Of a stretch of 12,485 nt of DNA, positions 7,108 to 12,485 are shown piece after piece; position 1 is the stretch's first letter, and the number at the start of each line of letters is the position of its first letter. The stretch spans positions 1 through 12,485 of the forward strand of contig CAMLOC010000033.1 of NCBI GenBank assembly GCA_946481465.1, in the 5' to 3' direction. The notes beneath the pieces were generated by a model, which saw nothing but the letters and a program-made list of their open reading frames with translations, ran no database searches and was not told the DNA's origin. Source of the stretch: an uncultured Shinella sp. GTDB lineage: Bacteria; Pseudomonadota; Alphaproteobacteria; Rhizobiales; Rhizobiaceae. Position numbers and translations under genes: made by a program.

Positions 7108-7121
7108 TGAACCAGAGGGTA
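7099..7121 (+). other. Hairpin over the flgL stop codon
   Basis: CCTCTG (7101-7106) pairs with CAGAGG (7113-7118) over a six-base loop. Two further pairs (TA/TA) are possible if G7119 bulges. The flgL TGA (7105-7107) is inside it. There is no T run after it, so it is not a standard terminator. It might modulate the step from flgL to flaF translation or mark an RNA processing point. Confidence 0.4.
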
Positions 7122-7145
7122 CGGACACACATGAAGGATGTCTGA

Positions 7146-7499
7146 ATGTACCAGTTTTCATACGCCGAGATCATGGAGGAAGGCGTCGCCGTCTCGAAAG
7201 ATCGGGAACGGCAGGTCCTCGACCGGTCGATTGCGCTCCTGAAAGCGGCAATGACCAGCGATGGCGGCAACCAGAGCCGGCAGGCCATCGAGGCGATCTA
7301 CTTCACCCGCCGGGTGTGGCTCCGCTTCATCGAAGATCTTGGAGATCCGGAAAACCAGCTCGAAGCGGAGCTGCGGGCCAACCTCATCTCCATCGCCATC
7401 TGGATACTCAAGGAGGTCGAGAAGATCCGCAAACGCGAATCCTCGAACTTCCAGGGCATCATCGACATCACCACCATCATCAAGGATGGCATCAAATGA
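7146..7499 (+). CDS. flaF: FlaF, flagellin-synthesis regulator
   Basis: 117 residues, the usual FlaF length. Conserved features include the N-terminal MYQFSYAEI, the helical LLKAAMTS segment, and [21 protein letters not shown] followed by [20 protein letters not shown], the core of the FlaF family. In Caulobacter FlaF promotes flagellin translation and secretion and acts against FlbT. It is cytoplasmic, mostly helical and has no signal peptide. The ribosome site AAGGA (7134-7138) is seven bases before the ATG. Its stop overlaps the flbT start as ATGA, so the pair is translationally coupled, as in most alphaproteobacteria. Confidence 0.94.
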   Translation: MYQFSYAEIMEEGVAVSKDRERQVLDRSIALLKAAMTSDGGNQSRQAIEAIYFTRRVWLRFIEDLGDPENQLEAELRANLISIAIWILKEVEKIRKRESSNFQGIIDITTIIKDGIK

Positions 7500-7942
7500 A
7501 AAGTACACTGCGTATATCGCTGAAATCCGGTGAGCGCATCTTCGTCAACGGCGCAGTTCTGAGGGTCGACCGCAAGGTGGCGATCGAATTCCTCAACGAT
7601 GTCACGTTCCTTTTGGAAAACCACGTCCTGCAGCCCGAACAGGCGACCACGCCGCTTCGCCAGCTCTACTTCATCGCGCAGATGTCGCTGATCAACCCGG
7701 AAGGCGCCGAGCAGTCGATCGCCATGTTCCGCAAGTCGGTCATCATGCTGCTGTCCTGCTTCAAGAACGAGGAAGTGCTCGCCGAGCTCAAGCGCGTCGA
7801 CGCGCTGGTCACGCAGGGCCGCGCCTTCGAAGCGCTGAAGGCGATCCGCGCGCTCTACCCGATCGAGGACCGCATCCTCAACAACCAGGAAATGGCACCG
7901 GCCACGATCGAACAGATCCGCAGGGAGATTGCACCATGGTAA
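7496..7942 (+). CDS. flbT: FlbT, post-transcriptional regulator of flagellin
   Basis: 148 residues. The ATG at 7496 overlaps the flaF stop and has AAGGA at 7482-7486; a longer in-frame extension upstream would sit inside flaF and is rejected. Family signatures are [23 protein letters not shown] at the start (a short beta-rich domain resembling an RNA-binding regulator) and the helical segments [22 protein letters not shown] and KALYPIED-like [11 protein letters not shown]. In Caulobacter FlbT binds the 5' leader of flagellin mRNA and represses it until the hook is complete; in Brucella FlbT acts positively. The sign of action here is not known. Its last seven bases overlap flgD. Confidence 0.94.
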   Translation: MKSTLRISLKSGERIFVNGAVLRVDRKVAIEFLNDVTFLLENHVLQPEQATTPLRQLYFIAQMSLINPEGAEQSIAMFRKSVIMLLSCFKNEEVLAELKRVDALVTQGRAFEALKAIRALYPIEDRILNNQEMAPATIEQIRREIAPW

Positions 7943-8400
7943 CGCCCGTCGCCGCCGCATCGACGACCTCCTCGTCCTACACGCCGACCGTCACCGGCGC
8001 CGAATCCGGCACGGACGAGAAGTCGGCGACCATCAACTACGAGAGCTTCCTGAAGCTGCTCGTGGCGCAGATGAAGAACCAGGATCCGACCGAGCCGATG
8101 GACGCGACCCAGCAGATGGCGCAGCTTGCGACCTTCTCCCAGGTCGAGCAGACCATCAAGACCAACAAGAACCTGGAAAGCCTGCTCCAGCGCACGTCGC
8201 TGCAGGAGGCCAACTCGGTCATCGGCCGCACCGTCACCAGCGAGGACGGCACGATTTCTGGTGTGGTCACGGAAGTCACGCTGTATAATGACGGCATCGT
8301 CGCGACACTTGATTCGGGCAAGACGCTCATCATCGGCCCCGGCGTGAAGGTCAGCGAAACCGTGGCGAGTACGCCTGAAACGAGTGATCCCGAAACGTGA
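7936..8400 (+). CDS. flgD: FlgD, hook-cap scaffold (short rhizobial form)
   Basis: 154 residues against about 220-230 in enterobacteria. Residues 34-84 are the hallmark FlgD N-domain: [20 protein letters not shown], then [12 protein letters not shown]. Residues about 96-142 ([19 protein letters not shown] to GPGVKVSE) look like one small beta barrel. There is no room for the extra Ig/FNIII-like insert of long FlgD proteins. FlgD caps the growing hook, allows FlgE to add and is later lost. The start has AGGGAG at 7922-7927 and overlaps flbT by seven bases; the stop overlaps the fliQ GTG start. Tight packing implies strict co-expression. Confidence 0.93.
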   Translation: MVTPVAAASTTSSSYTPTVTGAESGTDEKSATINYESFLKLLVAQMKNQDPTEPMDATQQMAQLATFSQVEQTIKTNKNLESLLQRTSLQEANSVIGRTVTSEDGTISGVVTEVTLYNDGIVATLDSGKTLIIGPGVKVSETVASTPETSDPET

Positions 8401-8663
8401 ATGAGGCAGACGCCCTCGATATAGCGCAAGCTGCCATCTGGACGGTGATCGTGGCCTCCGGCCCGGCCGTGCTTGCCGCCATGATCGTGGGCGTCACCAT
8501 CGCTTTCGTGCAGGCGCTGACCCAGGTGCAGGAAATGACCCTCACCTTCGTGCCGAAAATCCTGGCGATCTTCGTGACGATCGCCATCTCCGCCCCCTTC
8601 ATCGGCGCGCAGATCTCCATCTTCACGAACATCGTCTTCTCCCGAATAGAAAGCGGCTTCTAG
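8397..8663 (+). CDS. fliQ: FliQ, flagellar export gate subunit
   Basis: 88 residues, the exact usual length. Two hydrophobic helices (about 14-40 and 52-75) flank the polar loop QALTQVQEMTLTFVPK, the family signature. With FliP and FliR it forms the helical export gate in the basal body. The GTG start at 8397 lies in a GTGA overlap with the flgD stop; the nearby ATG at 8401 is out of frame. No strong ribosome site is seen, so translation probably depends on coupling to flgD. It is the last gene before a gap with a strong hairpin. Confidence 0.95.
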   Translation: MNEADALDIAQAAIWTVIVASGPAVLAAMIVGVTIAFVQALTQVQEMTLTFVPKILAIFVTIAISAPFIGAQISIFTNIVFSRIESGF

Positions 8664-8680
8664 GTCGCCGGAAGGCGACC
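8663..8680 (+). other. GNRA-tetraloop hairpin at the end of fliQ
   Basis: GGTCGCC (8663-8669) pairs perfectly with GGCGACC (8674-8680) over a GGAA loop, a GNRA tetraloop closed by C-G, so very stable. It begins at the last base of the fliQ stop codon. No U run follows, so it is either a Rho-assisted or leaky terminator, or an mRNA 3' end stabiliser/processing site between the flgE-fliQ group and flhA. Confidence 0.5.
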
Positions 8681-8689
8681 CTGCCACCC

Positions 8690-8768
8690 TCGCGCAAGCT
8701 TCGCCCTGTAGGTCATGGGGTGAAATGGGCGACGCGTGTGACGCGCCGCTGCCTCTCATGACGAGACG
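8690..8768 (+). promoter_or_regulatory. Candidate flhA promoter/operator, sharing motifs with the flgE upstream region
   Basis: TCGCGCAAG (8690-8698), ten bases, TAGG (8709-8712), and then TGACGAGACG at 8759-8768, which begins 22 bases before the flhA ATG (24 in flgE). A CGCGT-GTG-ACGCG mini-hairpin (8733-8745) lies between. The parallel with flgE suggests that flhA-fliR has its own promoter under the same activator; this is inference from two sites only. Confidence 0.35.
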
Positions 8769-8780
8769 GGACGCATCCAG

Positions 8781-10868
8781 ATGGCGCAAGTACCGGCAAT
8801 AAACCTTCCGAAGGTCAGCCCCAGCGGGCGCGATATCGCGTTCGCCGTCGGCATCCTGACGATCCTGTCGATCCTCTTCCTGCCGATCCCGTCCTTCATG
8901 ATCGACATCGGCCTGGCGTTTTCCATCGCCTTCTCGGTGCTGATCCTGATGGTGGCGTTGTGGATCCAGCGCCCGCTCGATTTTTCCTCCTTCCCGACGG
9001 TCCTGCTCATCGCGACGATGGTGCGCCTCGCGCTCAACATCGCCACGACCCGCGTCATCCTCTCGCACGGCAACGAGGGGCACGATGCGGCGGGCGGGGT
9101 GATCGCAGGCTTTGCCAGCCTCGTCATGTCCGGCGACTTCGTCATCGGTATCATCGTCTTCATGATCCTCATCGTGGTGAACTTCATCGTCATCACCAAG
9201 GGTGCGACGCGTATCGCCGAAGTCGGCGCGCGCTTCACCCTCGATGCCATCCCCGGGAAGCAGATGTCGATCGACGCCGACCTTTCCGCCGGCCTCATCG
9301 ACGAGAAGCAGGCCCAGCTTCGCCGCCGCGAGCTGGAGGAGGAGAGCTCCTTCTTCGGCTCGATGGACGGTGCCTCGAAATTCGTGCGCGGCGATGCCAT
9401 CGCAGGCCTGCTCATCACCGCCATCAACGTCTTCGGCGGCATCATCATCGGCTATTTCCGCCACGGCATGGAACTCGGCGAGGCTGCCGACGTCTTCGTC
9501 AAGCTGTCCGTCGGCGACGGCCTCGTCTCGCAGATCCCGGCGCTCATCGTCTCGCTCGCCGCCGGCCTCATCGTCTCGCGCGGCGGCACGGCCGGTTCCA
9601 CCGACCAGGCCGTCGTCAACCAGCTCTCCGGCTATCCGCGGGCGCTCTTCGTCGCCGCCGGCCTGATGATCCTGCTCGCCATCATGCCGGGCCTGCCCTT
9701 CCTTCCCTTCATGACGCTGGGCGGCCTCATGGCCTTCGGCGCCTGGATGATCCCGCGCCGCATCGCCGAGGAGAACCGCGTCAAGCGCGAGCAGGAGGCC
9801 CAGCAGGTCCAGCAGAACCGCGAACAGGAGAAGGATTCGGTCAAGTCGGTGCTGAAGACCGCGGAGATCGAGCTTCTGCTCGGCAAGCAGGTCTCCACCC
9901 GCCTTCTCGGCGCGCACCAGGAGCTTGCTTTCCGCGTCGGCAAGATGCGCAAGAAATTCGCCGGGCAATACGGTTTCGTCGTGCCGGAGATCAAGGTTTC
10001 GGACGATATCTCCATTCCCGACAAATCCTACCAGATCCGCATTCACGGCACGACGATCGCGTCCAACATCGTGCGCGTCGGCGAAGTGCTCGTCGTCACC
10101 GGGGGCGGGCGCAAGCCGAGCGTGCCGGGCGACGATATCCGCGAGCCCGCCTTCGGCATGCCGGCCGTCTCGATCCTCGAGACCTTCGCCGACGACCTGC
10201 GCCGCGAAGGCTTCCACCCGATCGACAACGTCTCGGTGGTGCTGACGCACCTGTCCGAAGTCATCCGCAACAACCTGCCGCAGCTCCTGTCCTACAAGGA
10301 CGTCAAGGTGCTCATCGAGCGCCTCGACCCGGAATACCGCAAGCTGGCCGACGAGATCTGCTCGTCGCACATGTCCTATTCCGGCCTCCAGGCCGTGTTG
10401 AAGCTGCTGCTCGCCGAGCGCGTCTCGATCCGCAACCTGCATCTCATCCTGGAAGCGGTCGCCGAGCTTGCCCCGCATGTGCGCAAGACCGAGCAGATCG
10501 TCGAGCATGTGCGCATCCGCATGTCGCAGCAGATCTGCGGCGACCTTGCGGAGAACGGCGTGCTGCCGGTGCTGCGCCTCGGCAACAAATGGGACATGGT
10601 GTTCCACCAGGCGCTCAAGCGCGACACCAAGGGCGAGATCGTCGAATTCGACATCGATCCGCGCCAGCTCGAGGAGTTCTCCGAGCAGGCAACCCGGGTT
10701 ATCCGCGAGTTTCTCGATCGCGGCACGCCCTTTGTGCTGGTCACGTCGCCCGAATCCCGCTCTTATGTGCGCATGATCATCGAGCGCCTCTTCGCCACAC
10801 TGCCGGTTCTCTCGCATGTCGAGCTCGCCAAGGGCATCGAGATCAAGATCCTCGGCTCCATCTCATGA
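8781..10868 (+). CDS. flhA: FlhA, main export-gate protein of the flagellar type III system
   Basis: 695 residues, full family length. The N-terminal half (to about residue 315) holds about eight hydrophobic helices. The FHIPEP signature is clear: [15 protein letters not shown] around 80-94, then the cytoplasmic loop with [18 protein letters not shown] (151-168) and [10 protein letters not shown] (200-209), whose Asp205 matches an essential Asp of Salmonella FlhA. A charged linker ([20 protein letters not shown]) leads to the cytosolic domain (about 350-695), which forms the nonameric ring and docks substrate-chaperone complexes. FlhA uses the proton gradient to drive export. The ribosome site is modest (GGGA at 8768-8771). 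The stop overlaps fliR as ATGA. Confidence 0.97.
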   Translation: MAQVPAINLPKVSPSGRDIAFAVGILTILSILFLPIPSFMIDIGLAFSIAFSVLILMVALWIQRPLDFSSFPTVLLIATMVRLALNIATTRVILSHGNEGHDAAGGVIAGFASLVMSGDFVIGIIVFMILIVVNFIVITKGATRIAEVGARFTLDAIPGKQMSIDADLSAGLIDEKQAQLRRRELEEESSFFGSMDGASKFVRGDAIAGLLITAINVFGGIIIGYFRHGMELGEAADVFVKLSVGDGLVSQIPALIVSLAAGLIVSRGGTAGSTDQAVVNQLSGYPRALFVAAGLMILLAIMPGLPFLPFMTLGGLMAFGAWMIPRRIAEENRVKREQEAQQVQQNREQEKDSVKSVLKTAEIELLLGKQVSTRLLGAHQELAFRVGKMRKKFAGQYGFVVPEIKVSDDISIPDKSYQIRIHGTTIASNIVRVGEVLVVTGGGRKPSVPGDDIREPAFGMPAVSILETFADDLRREGFHPIDNVSVVLTHLSEVIRNNLPQLLSYKDVKVLIERLDPEYRKLADEICSSHMSYSGLQAVLKLLLAERVSIRNLHLILEAVAELAPHVRKTEQIVEHVRIRMSQQICGDLAENGVLPVLRLGNKWDMVFHQALKRDTKGEIVEFDIDPRQLEEFSEQATRVIREFLDRGTPFVLVTSPESRSYVRMIIERLFATLPVLSHVELAKGIEIKILGSIS

Positions 10869-11617
10869 TCACGGACCCGCAGGGCACGGTGCTGGCGCTG
10901 TTCGCCGCCTTCTGCCGTGTCGGCGGGTGCTTCATGCTGCTGCCGGGTTTCTCCTCCGCGCGCCTTACCATCCAGATCCGCCTGTTCCTGGCGGTGGCGG
11001 TTTCCATGGCGGTGCTGCCGATCCTGTGGGACACGATCTATCCGCGCACCTCGGGTTCGCTCGACAGCTATTTGACATTGATCGTCTTCGAGACCCTGAC
11101 CGGCGCCGTCATCGGGCTCATCGCCCGCTACTATGTGCTCGGCCTGCAATTCGCCGGCACGGCGTTGACGATGATGATGGGCTTCAACGCGCCGCCGACG
11201 CCCGACGTGCTGGAAGATACGGCGGAGAACCAGCTGACGAACCTCGTCTCCTTCGCCGGCCTGATGGTGCTTTTCATGCTGGATTTCCACCATGTCGTCA
11301 TGCGGGCGCTGGTGGAATCCTACAATGTCATGCCGATCGGCGCCGGCTTCAATCCGCAGAGCGCGCTGATCACGCTCACCGACACGCTGAGCCAGACCTT
11401 CATGATCATGCTGCGGCTCGCCAGCCCCTTCATCCTCTACGGCCTGGTCTTCAACGTCGCCGTCGGCCTCATCAACAAGCTGGCGCCGCAGATCCCGATC
11501 TATTTCGTCTCGCTGCCCTTCATCATCATGGGCGGGCTGCTGCTCATGTATTTCGGCATTTCCTCGCTGCTCGAGATTTTCGCGGCCGGTTTCACCCCGG
11601 TCTTCCGGGGAGAATAG
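10865..11617 (+). CDS. fliR: FliR, flagellar export gate subunit
   Basis: 250 residues, usual length. About six hydrophobic helices are seen. Family marks include [16 protein letters not shown] near the N-terminus, [21 protein letters not shown] around residues 85-105, and [37 protein letters not shown] in the second half, whose LAPQIPI part is strongly conserved. FliR joins FliP and FliQ in the export pore. The ATG at 10865 lies in an ATGA overlap with flhA and lacks a good ribosome site of its own, so translational coupling is likely. The long upstream extension of this frame lies inside flhA and is not coding. Confidence 0.95.
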   Translation: MITDPQGTVLALFAAFCRVGGCFMLLPGFSSARLTIQIRLFLAVAVSMAVLPILWDTIYPRTSGSLDSYLTLIVFETLTGAVIGLIARYYVLGLQFAGTALTMMMGFNAPPTPDVLEDTAENQLTNLVSFAGLMVLFMLDFHHVVMRALVESYNVMPIGAGFNPQSALITLTDTLSQTFMIMLRLASPFILYGLVFNVAVGLINKLAPQIPIYFVSLPFIIMGGLLLMYFGISSLLEIFAAGFTPVFRGE

Positions 11618-11619
11618 CA

Positions 11620-12018
11620 ATGGCGCAAAGCCGTTCGGAAAAATTGAAGCGTCTCGTTGGCGTGCAGCGCCATCTGGAGAAGATGGCGGAGATCGACCTT
11701 GCCAACACCACGCGCCAGCGCGAGGAGGTCGCCGAGACGATGGAGGTGGTCGCCAGCGCGATCAATTCGCTCGAACCGGTCCACCGCAGCTTCTCCCGGC
11801 ATTATTCCAACCAGTACGGCAAATTGCAGCAGCAGGACCAGATGCTGGCCAACGTGCAACAGATGCACGAGATGCGCGTGGTGCGCGAGCGCACCAAGGG
11901 CGACCGCATGGAAGAGCACCGGAAGGAAGCCCGCAACGCCGAGGATCGCGAGGCGGCCGACAATTCGATCTACGACCTGATCGACCAGCACATTGCCTAC
12001 AAGGCCGGCGACGAATAG
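11620..12018 (+). CDS. Small charged coiled-coil protein, probable FliJ-like export chaperone
   Basis: 132 residues, highly charged, no signal peptide or membrane helix. Residues about 5-60 and 80-125 read as long amphipathic helices (SEKLKRLVGVQRHLEKMAEID; then MHEMRVVRERTKGDRMEEHR), so a two-helix antiparallel coiled coil is likely. Length, charge and fold type resemble FliJ (about 147 residues in Salmonella), which links the FliI ATPase to FlhA. Homologs beside fliR in rhizobia are, as I remember, usually listed as hypothetical. The start is two bases after the fliR stop, with GGGGAG at 11607-11612, so it is co-transcribed with flhA-fliR. FliJ is my best reading; the other possibility is another soluble export factor such as a chaperone. 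Confidence 0.6.
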   Translation: MAQSRSEKLKRLVGVQRHLEKMAEIDLANTTRQREEVAETMEVVASAINSLEPVHRSFSRHYSNQYGKLQQQDQMLANVQQMHEMRVVRERTKGDRMEEHRKEARNAEDREAADNSIYDLIDQHIAYKAGDE

Positions 12019-12278
12019 GCGCGGGCGGAATAAGTCGCTGTAACGAAAGGCGATTTGCCTCGGCCTCGTCAAACTTGCGTCAAAATGGATTTGCCGCGCC
12101 TTCCCGTCATGACTTCGTCATCCGCCACCAGCCTCCCGTAAGGTTGAGCAGCGATAGTCGCATCAGGACGATGACGAGGTTTGCCGAAAGCAGCCGATGT
12201 CCGGAATGGTCATGAAGCCGGCAGACCGCCATGAAGACGGGCCCGGCATTTGCGGAACCACCCGAAAGGCTCTGAGAC
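12019..12278 (+). other. Non-coding gap before the rod-binding gene
   Basis: About 260 bases with no credible gene. A short frame from 12197 runs into the next gene out of frame and is rejected. The gap contains small inverted repeats (AGGC-GATTT-GCCT near 12048; ATGAC-TTC-GTCAT at 12109-12121), four CGTCA repeats, and TGACGAGG at 12172-12179. It probably contains the promoter of the next gene, but no clear -35/-10 pair is visible. Confidence 0.5.
12067..12120 (+). promoter_or_regulatory. Paired CGTCA direct repeats, candidate operator
   Basis: CGTCA occurs at 12067-12071, 12078-12082, 12105-12109 and 12116-12120. Each pair has exactly 11-base periodicity (CGTCA-N6-CGTCA). Tandem half-sites one helical turn apart are typical for OmpR-family regulators, and Rem is one. 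The complement TGACG also appears in the flgE and flhA upstream motifs. Confidence 0.35.
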
Positions 12279-12485
12279 GTGGCAATTTCTCCCCCCAGCG
12301 ATCTGGTGCTCGATGTCGTGCGCGCTGCCGACCCGGCGCAGGTTCAGGAAGCGCAGGCCAAGCTGAAATCGAACCGCGCCACCTTCGAGGCCACCAGCCT
12401 TGCCGAAGCGGGCGCCGGTTTCCAGGCTGCCGTCGGCATTCTCAACCGTGACACGGTTACCACGGGCGCGGCCGACACCGGCGTC
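12279..12485 (+). CDS. Probable rod-binding protein (FlgJ N-domain/CheL-like), 5' part
   Basis: 69 residues are visible before the window ends. The GTG at 12279 is the first possible start: a TGA in the same frame lies at 12273-12275, and AAAGG at 12265-12269 is nine bases upstream. The protein begins MAISPPSDLVLDVVRAADP and continues with a helix rich in Ala, Gln and Lys (AQVQEAQAKLKSNRATFEATS). This N-terminus matches my memory of rhizobial rod-binding proteins encoded after fliR and a small hypothetical gene. FlgJ-type rod-binding domains help assemble the periplasmic rod; the alphaproteobacterial forms normally lack the muramidase half of enterobacterial FlgJ. The diagnostic domain itself would lie beyond the window, so the name rests on context and N-terminal resemblance. 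Confidence 0.55.
   Translation, partial: MAISPPSDLVLDVVRAADPAQVQEAQAKLKSNRATFEATSLAEAGAGFQAAVGILNRDTVTTGAADTGV

Noticed and set aside
8037..10817. A 926-codon open frame on the minus strand opposite flgD, fliQ and flhA
   Set aside because: It is a codon-bias shadow of GC-rich genes; its product is a low-complexity Asp/Arg/His/Glu-rich string with no family features, and it runs across clear gene borders of the + strand.
8960..10864. In-frame upstream extension of fliR inside flhA
   Set aside because: The extension is an Arg/His/Pro-rich alternative-frame translation of flhA; the FliR family begins at the coupled ATG at 10865.
12197..12451. Short + strand frame overlapping the start of the rod-binding gene
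   Set aside because: No homology I recognise, no good ribosome site, and most of it lies out of frame inside the better supported gene at 12279.
1..12485. Novel defence, mobile or CRISPR system
   Set aside because: No direct-repeat array, transposase, integrase, toxin-antitoxin pair or tRNA was seen; every gene fits the flagellar cluster and composition looks uniform apart from the AT-rich rem upstream region.

Overview
The window is one continuous stretch of a flagellar and motility gene cluster from a GC-rich alphaproteobacterium, almost certainly a member of the Rhizobiaceae (Sinorhizobium/Ensifer, Shinella, Rhizobium or Agrobacterium type). The diagnosis rests on gene content and order: a MotC-like tail followed by MotD/FliK, the atypical regulator Rem, flgE-flgK-flgL, the alphaproteobacterial pair flaF-flbT, then flgD-fliQ-flhA-fliR. 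This order is the one I know from the Sinorhizobium meliloti flagellar region. The genus cannot be resolved from the sequence alone.

Layout, all genes on the + strand. (1) 1-2267: end of the mot operon: C-terminus of motC, fliK (formerly motD, TTG start, coupled to motC), and a secreted SLT-type lytic transglycosylase whose start lies inside the end of fliK. (2) 2268-2548: AT-rich regulatory gap in front of rem, with a CTATAT -10-like box, a TTAA-N7-TTAA CtrA-like box and a GTTAAC-N4-GTTAAC repeat. (3) 2549-3223: rem. (4) 3323-8663: flgE, flgK, flgL, flaF, flbT, flgD, fliQ, mostly with short gaps or overlaps. (5) 8664-8780: gap with a strong GNRA-loop hairpin and promoter-like motifs shared with the flgE upstream region. 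(6) 8781-12018: flhA, fliR and a small coiled-coil protein that may be the local FliJ. (7) 12019-12278: non-coding gap with spaced CGTCA repeats. (8) 12279-12485: 5' end of a probable rod-binding (FlgJ N-domain/CheL-like) gene, cut by the window edge.

How the genes fit together: Rem is the mid-level transcription activator (in S. meliloti, downstream of VisNR). FlhA, FliQ and FliR are parts of the export gate. FlgD, FlgE and FliK build the hook and set its length. FlgK and FlgL form the hook-filament junction. FlaF and FlbT tune flagellin production after transcription. MotC is a periplasmic stator partner peculiar to rhizobia. The SLT enzyme could open peptidoglycan for the rod.

I see no mobile element, tRNA, rRNA, CRISPR array or foreign island, and no wholly unknown system. 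The interesting material lies in the non-coding gaps (possible CtrA input at rem, a motif shared by the flgE and flhA upstream regions, CGTCA repeats) and in the less well characterised small proteins.
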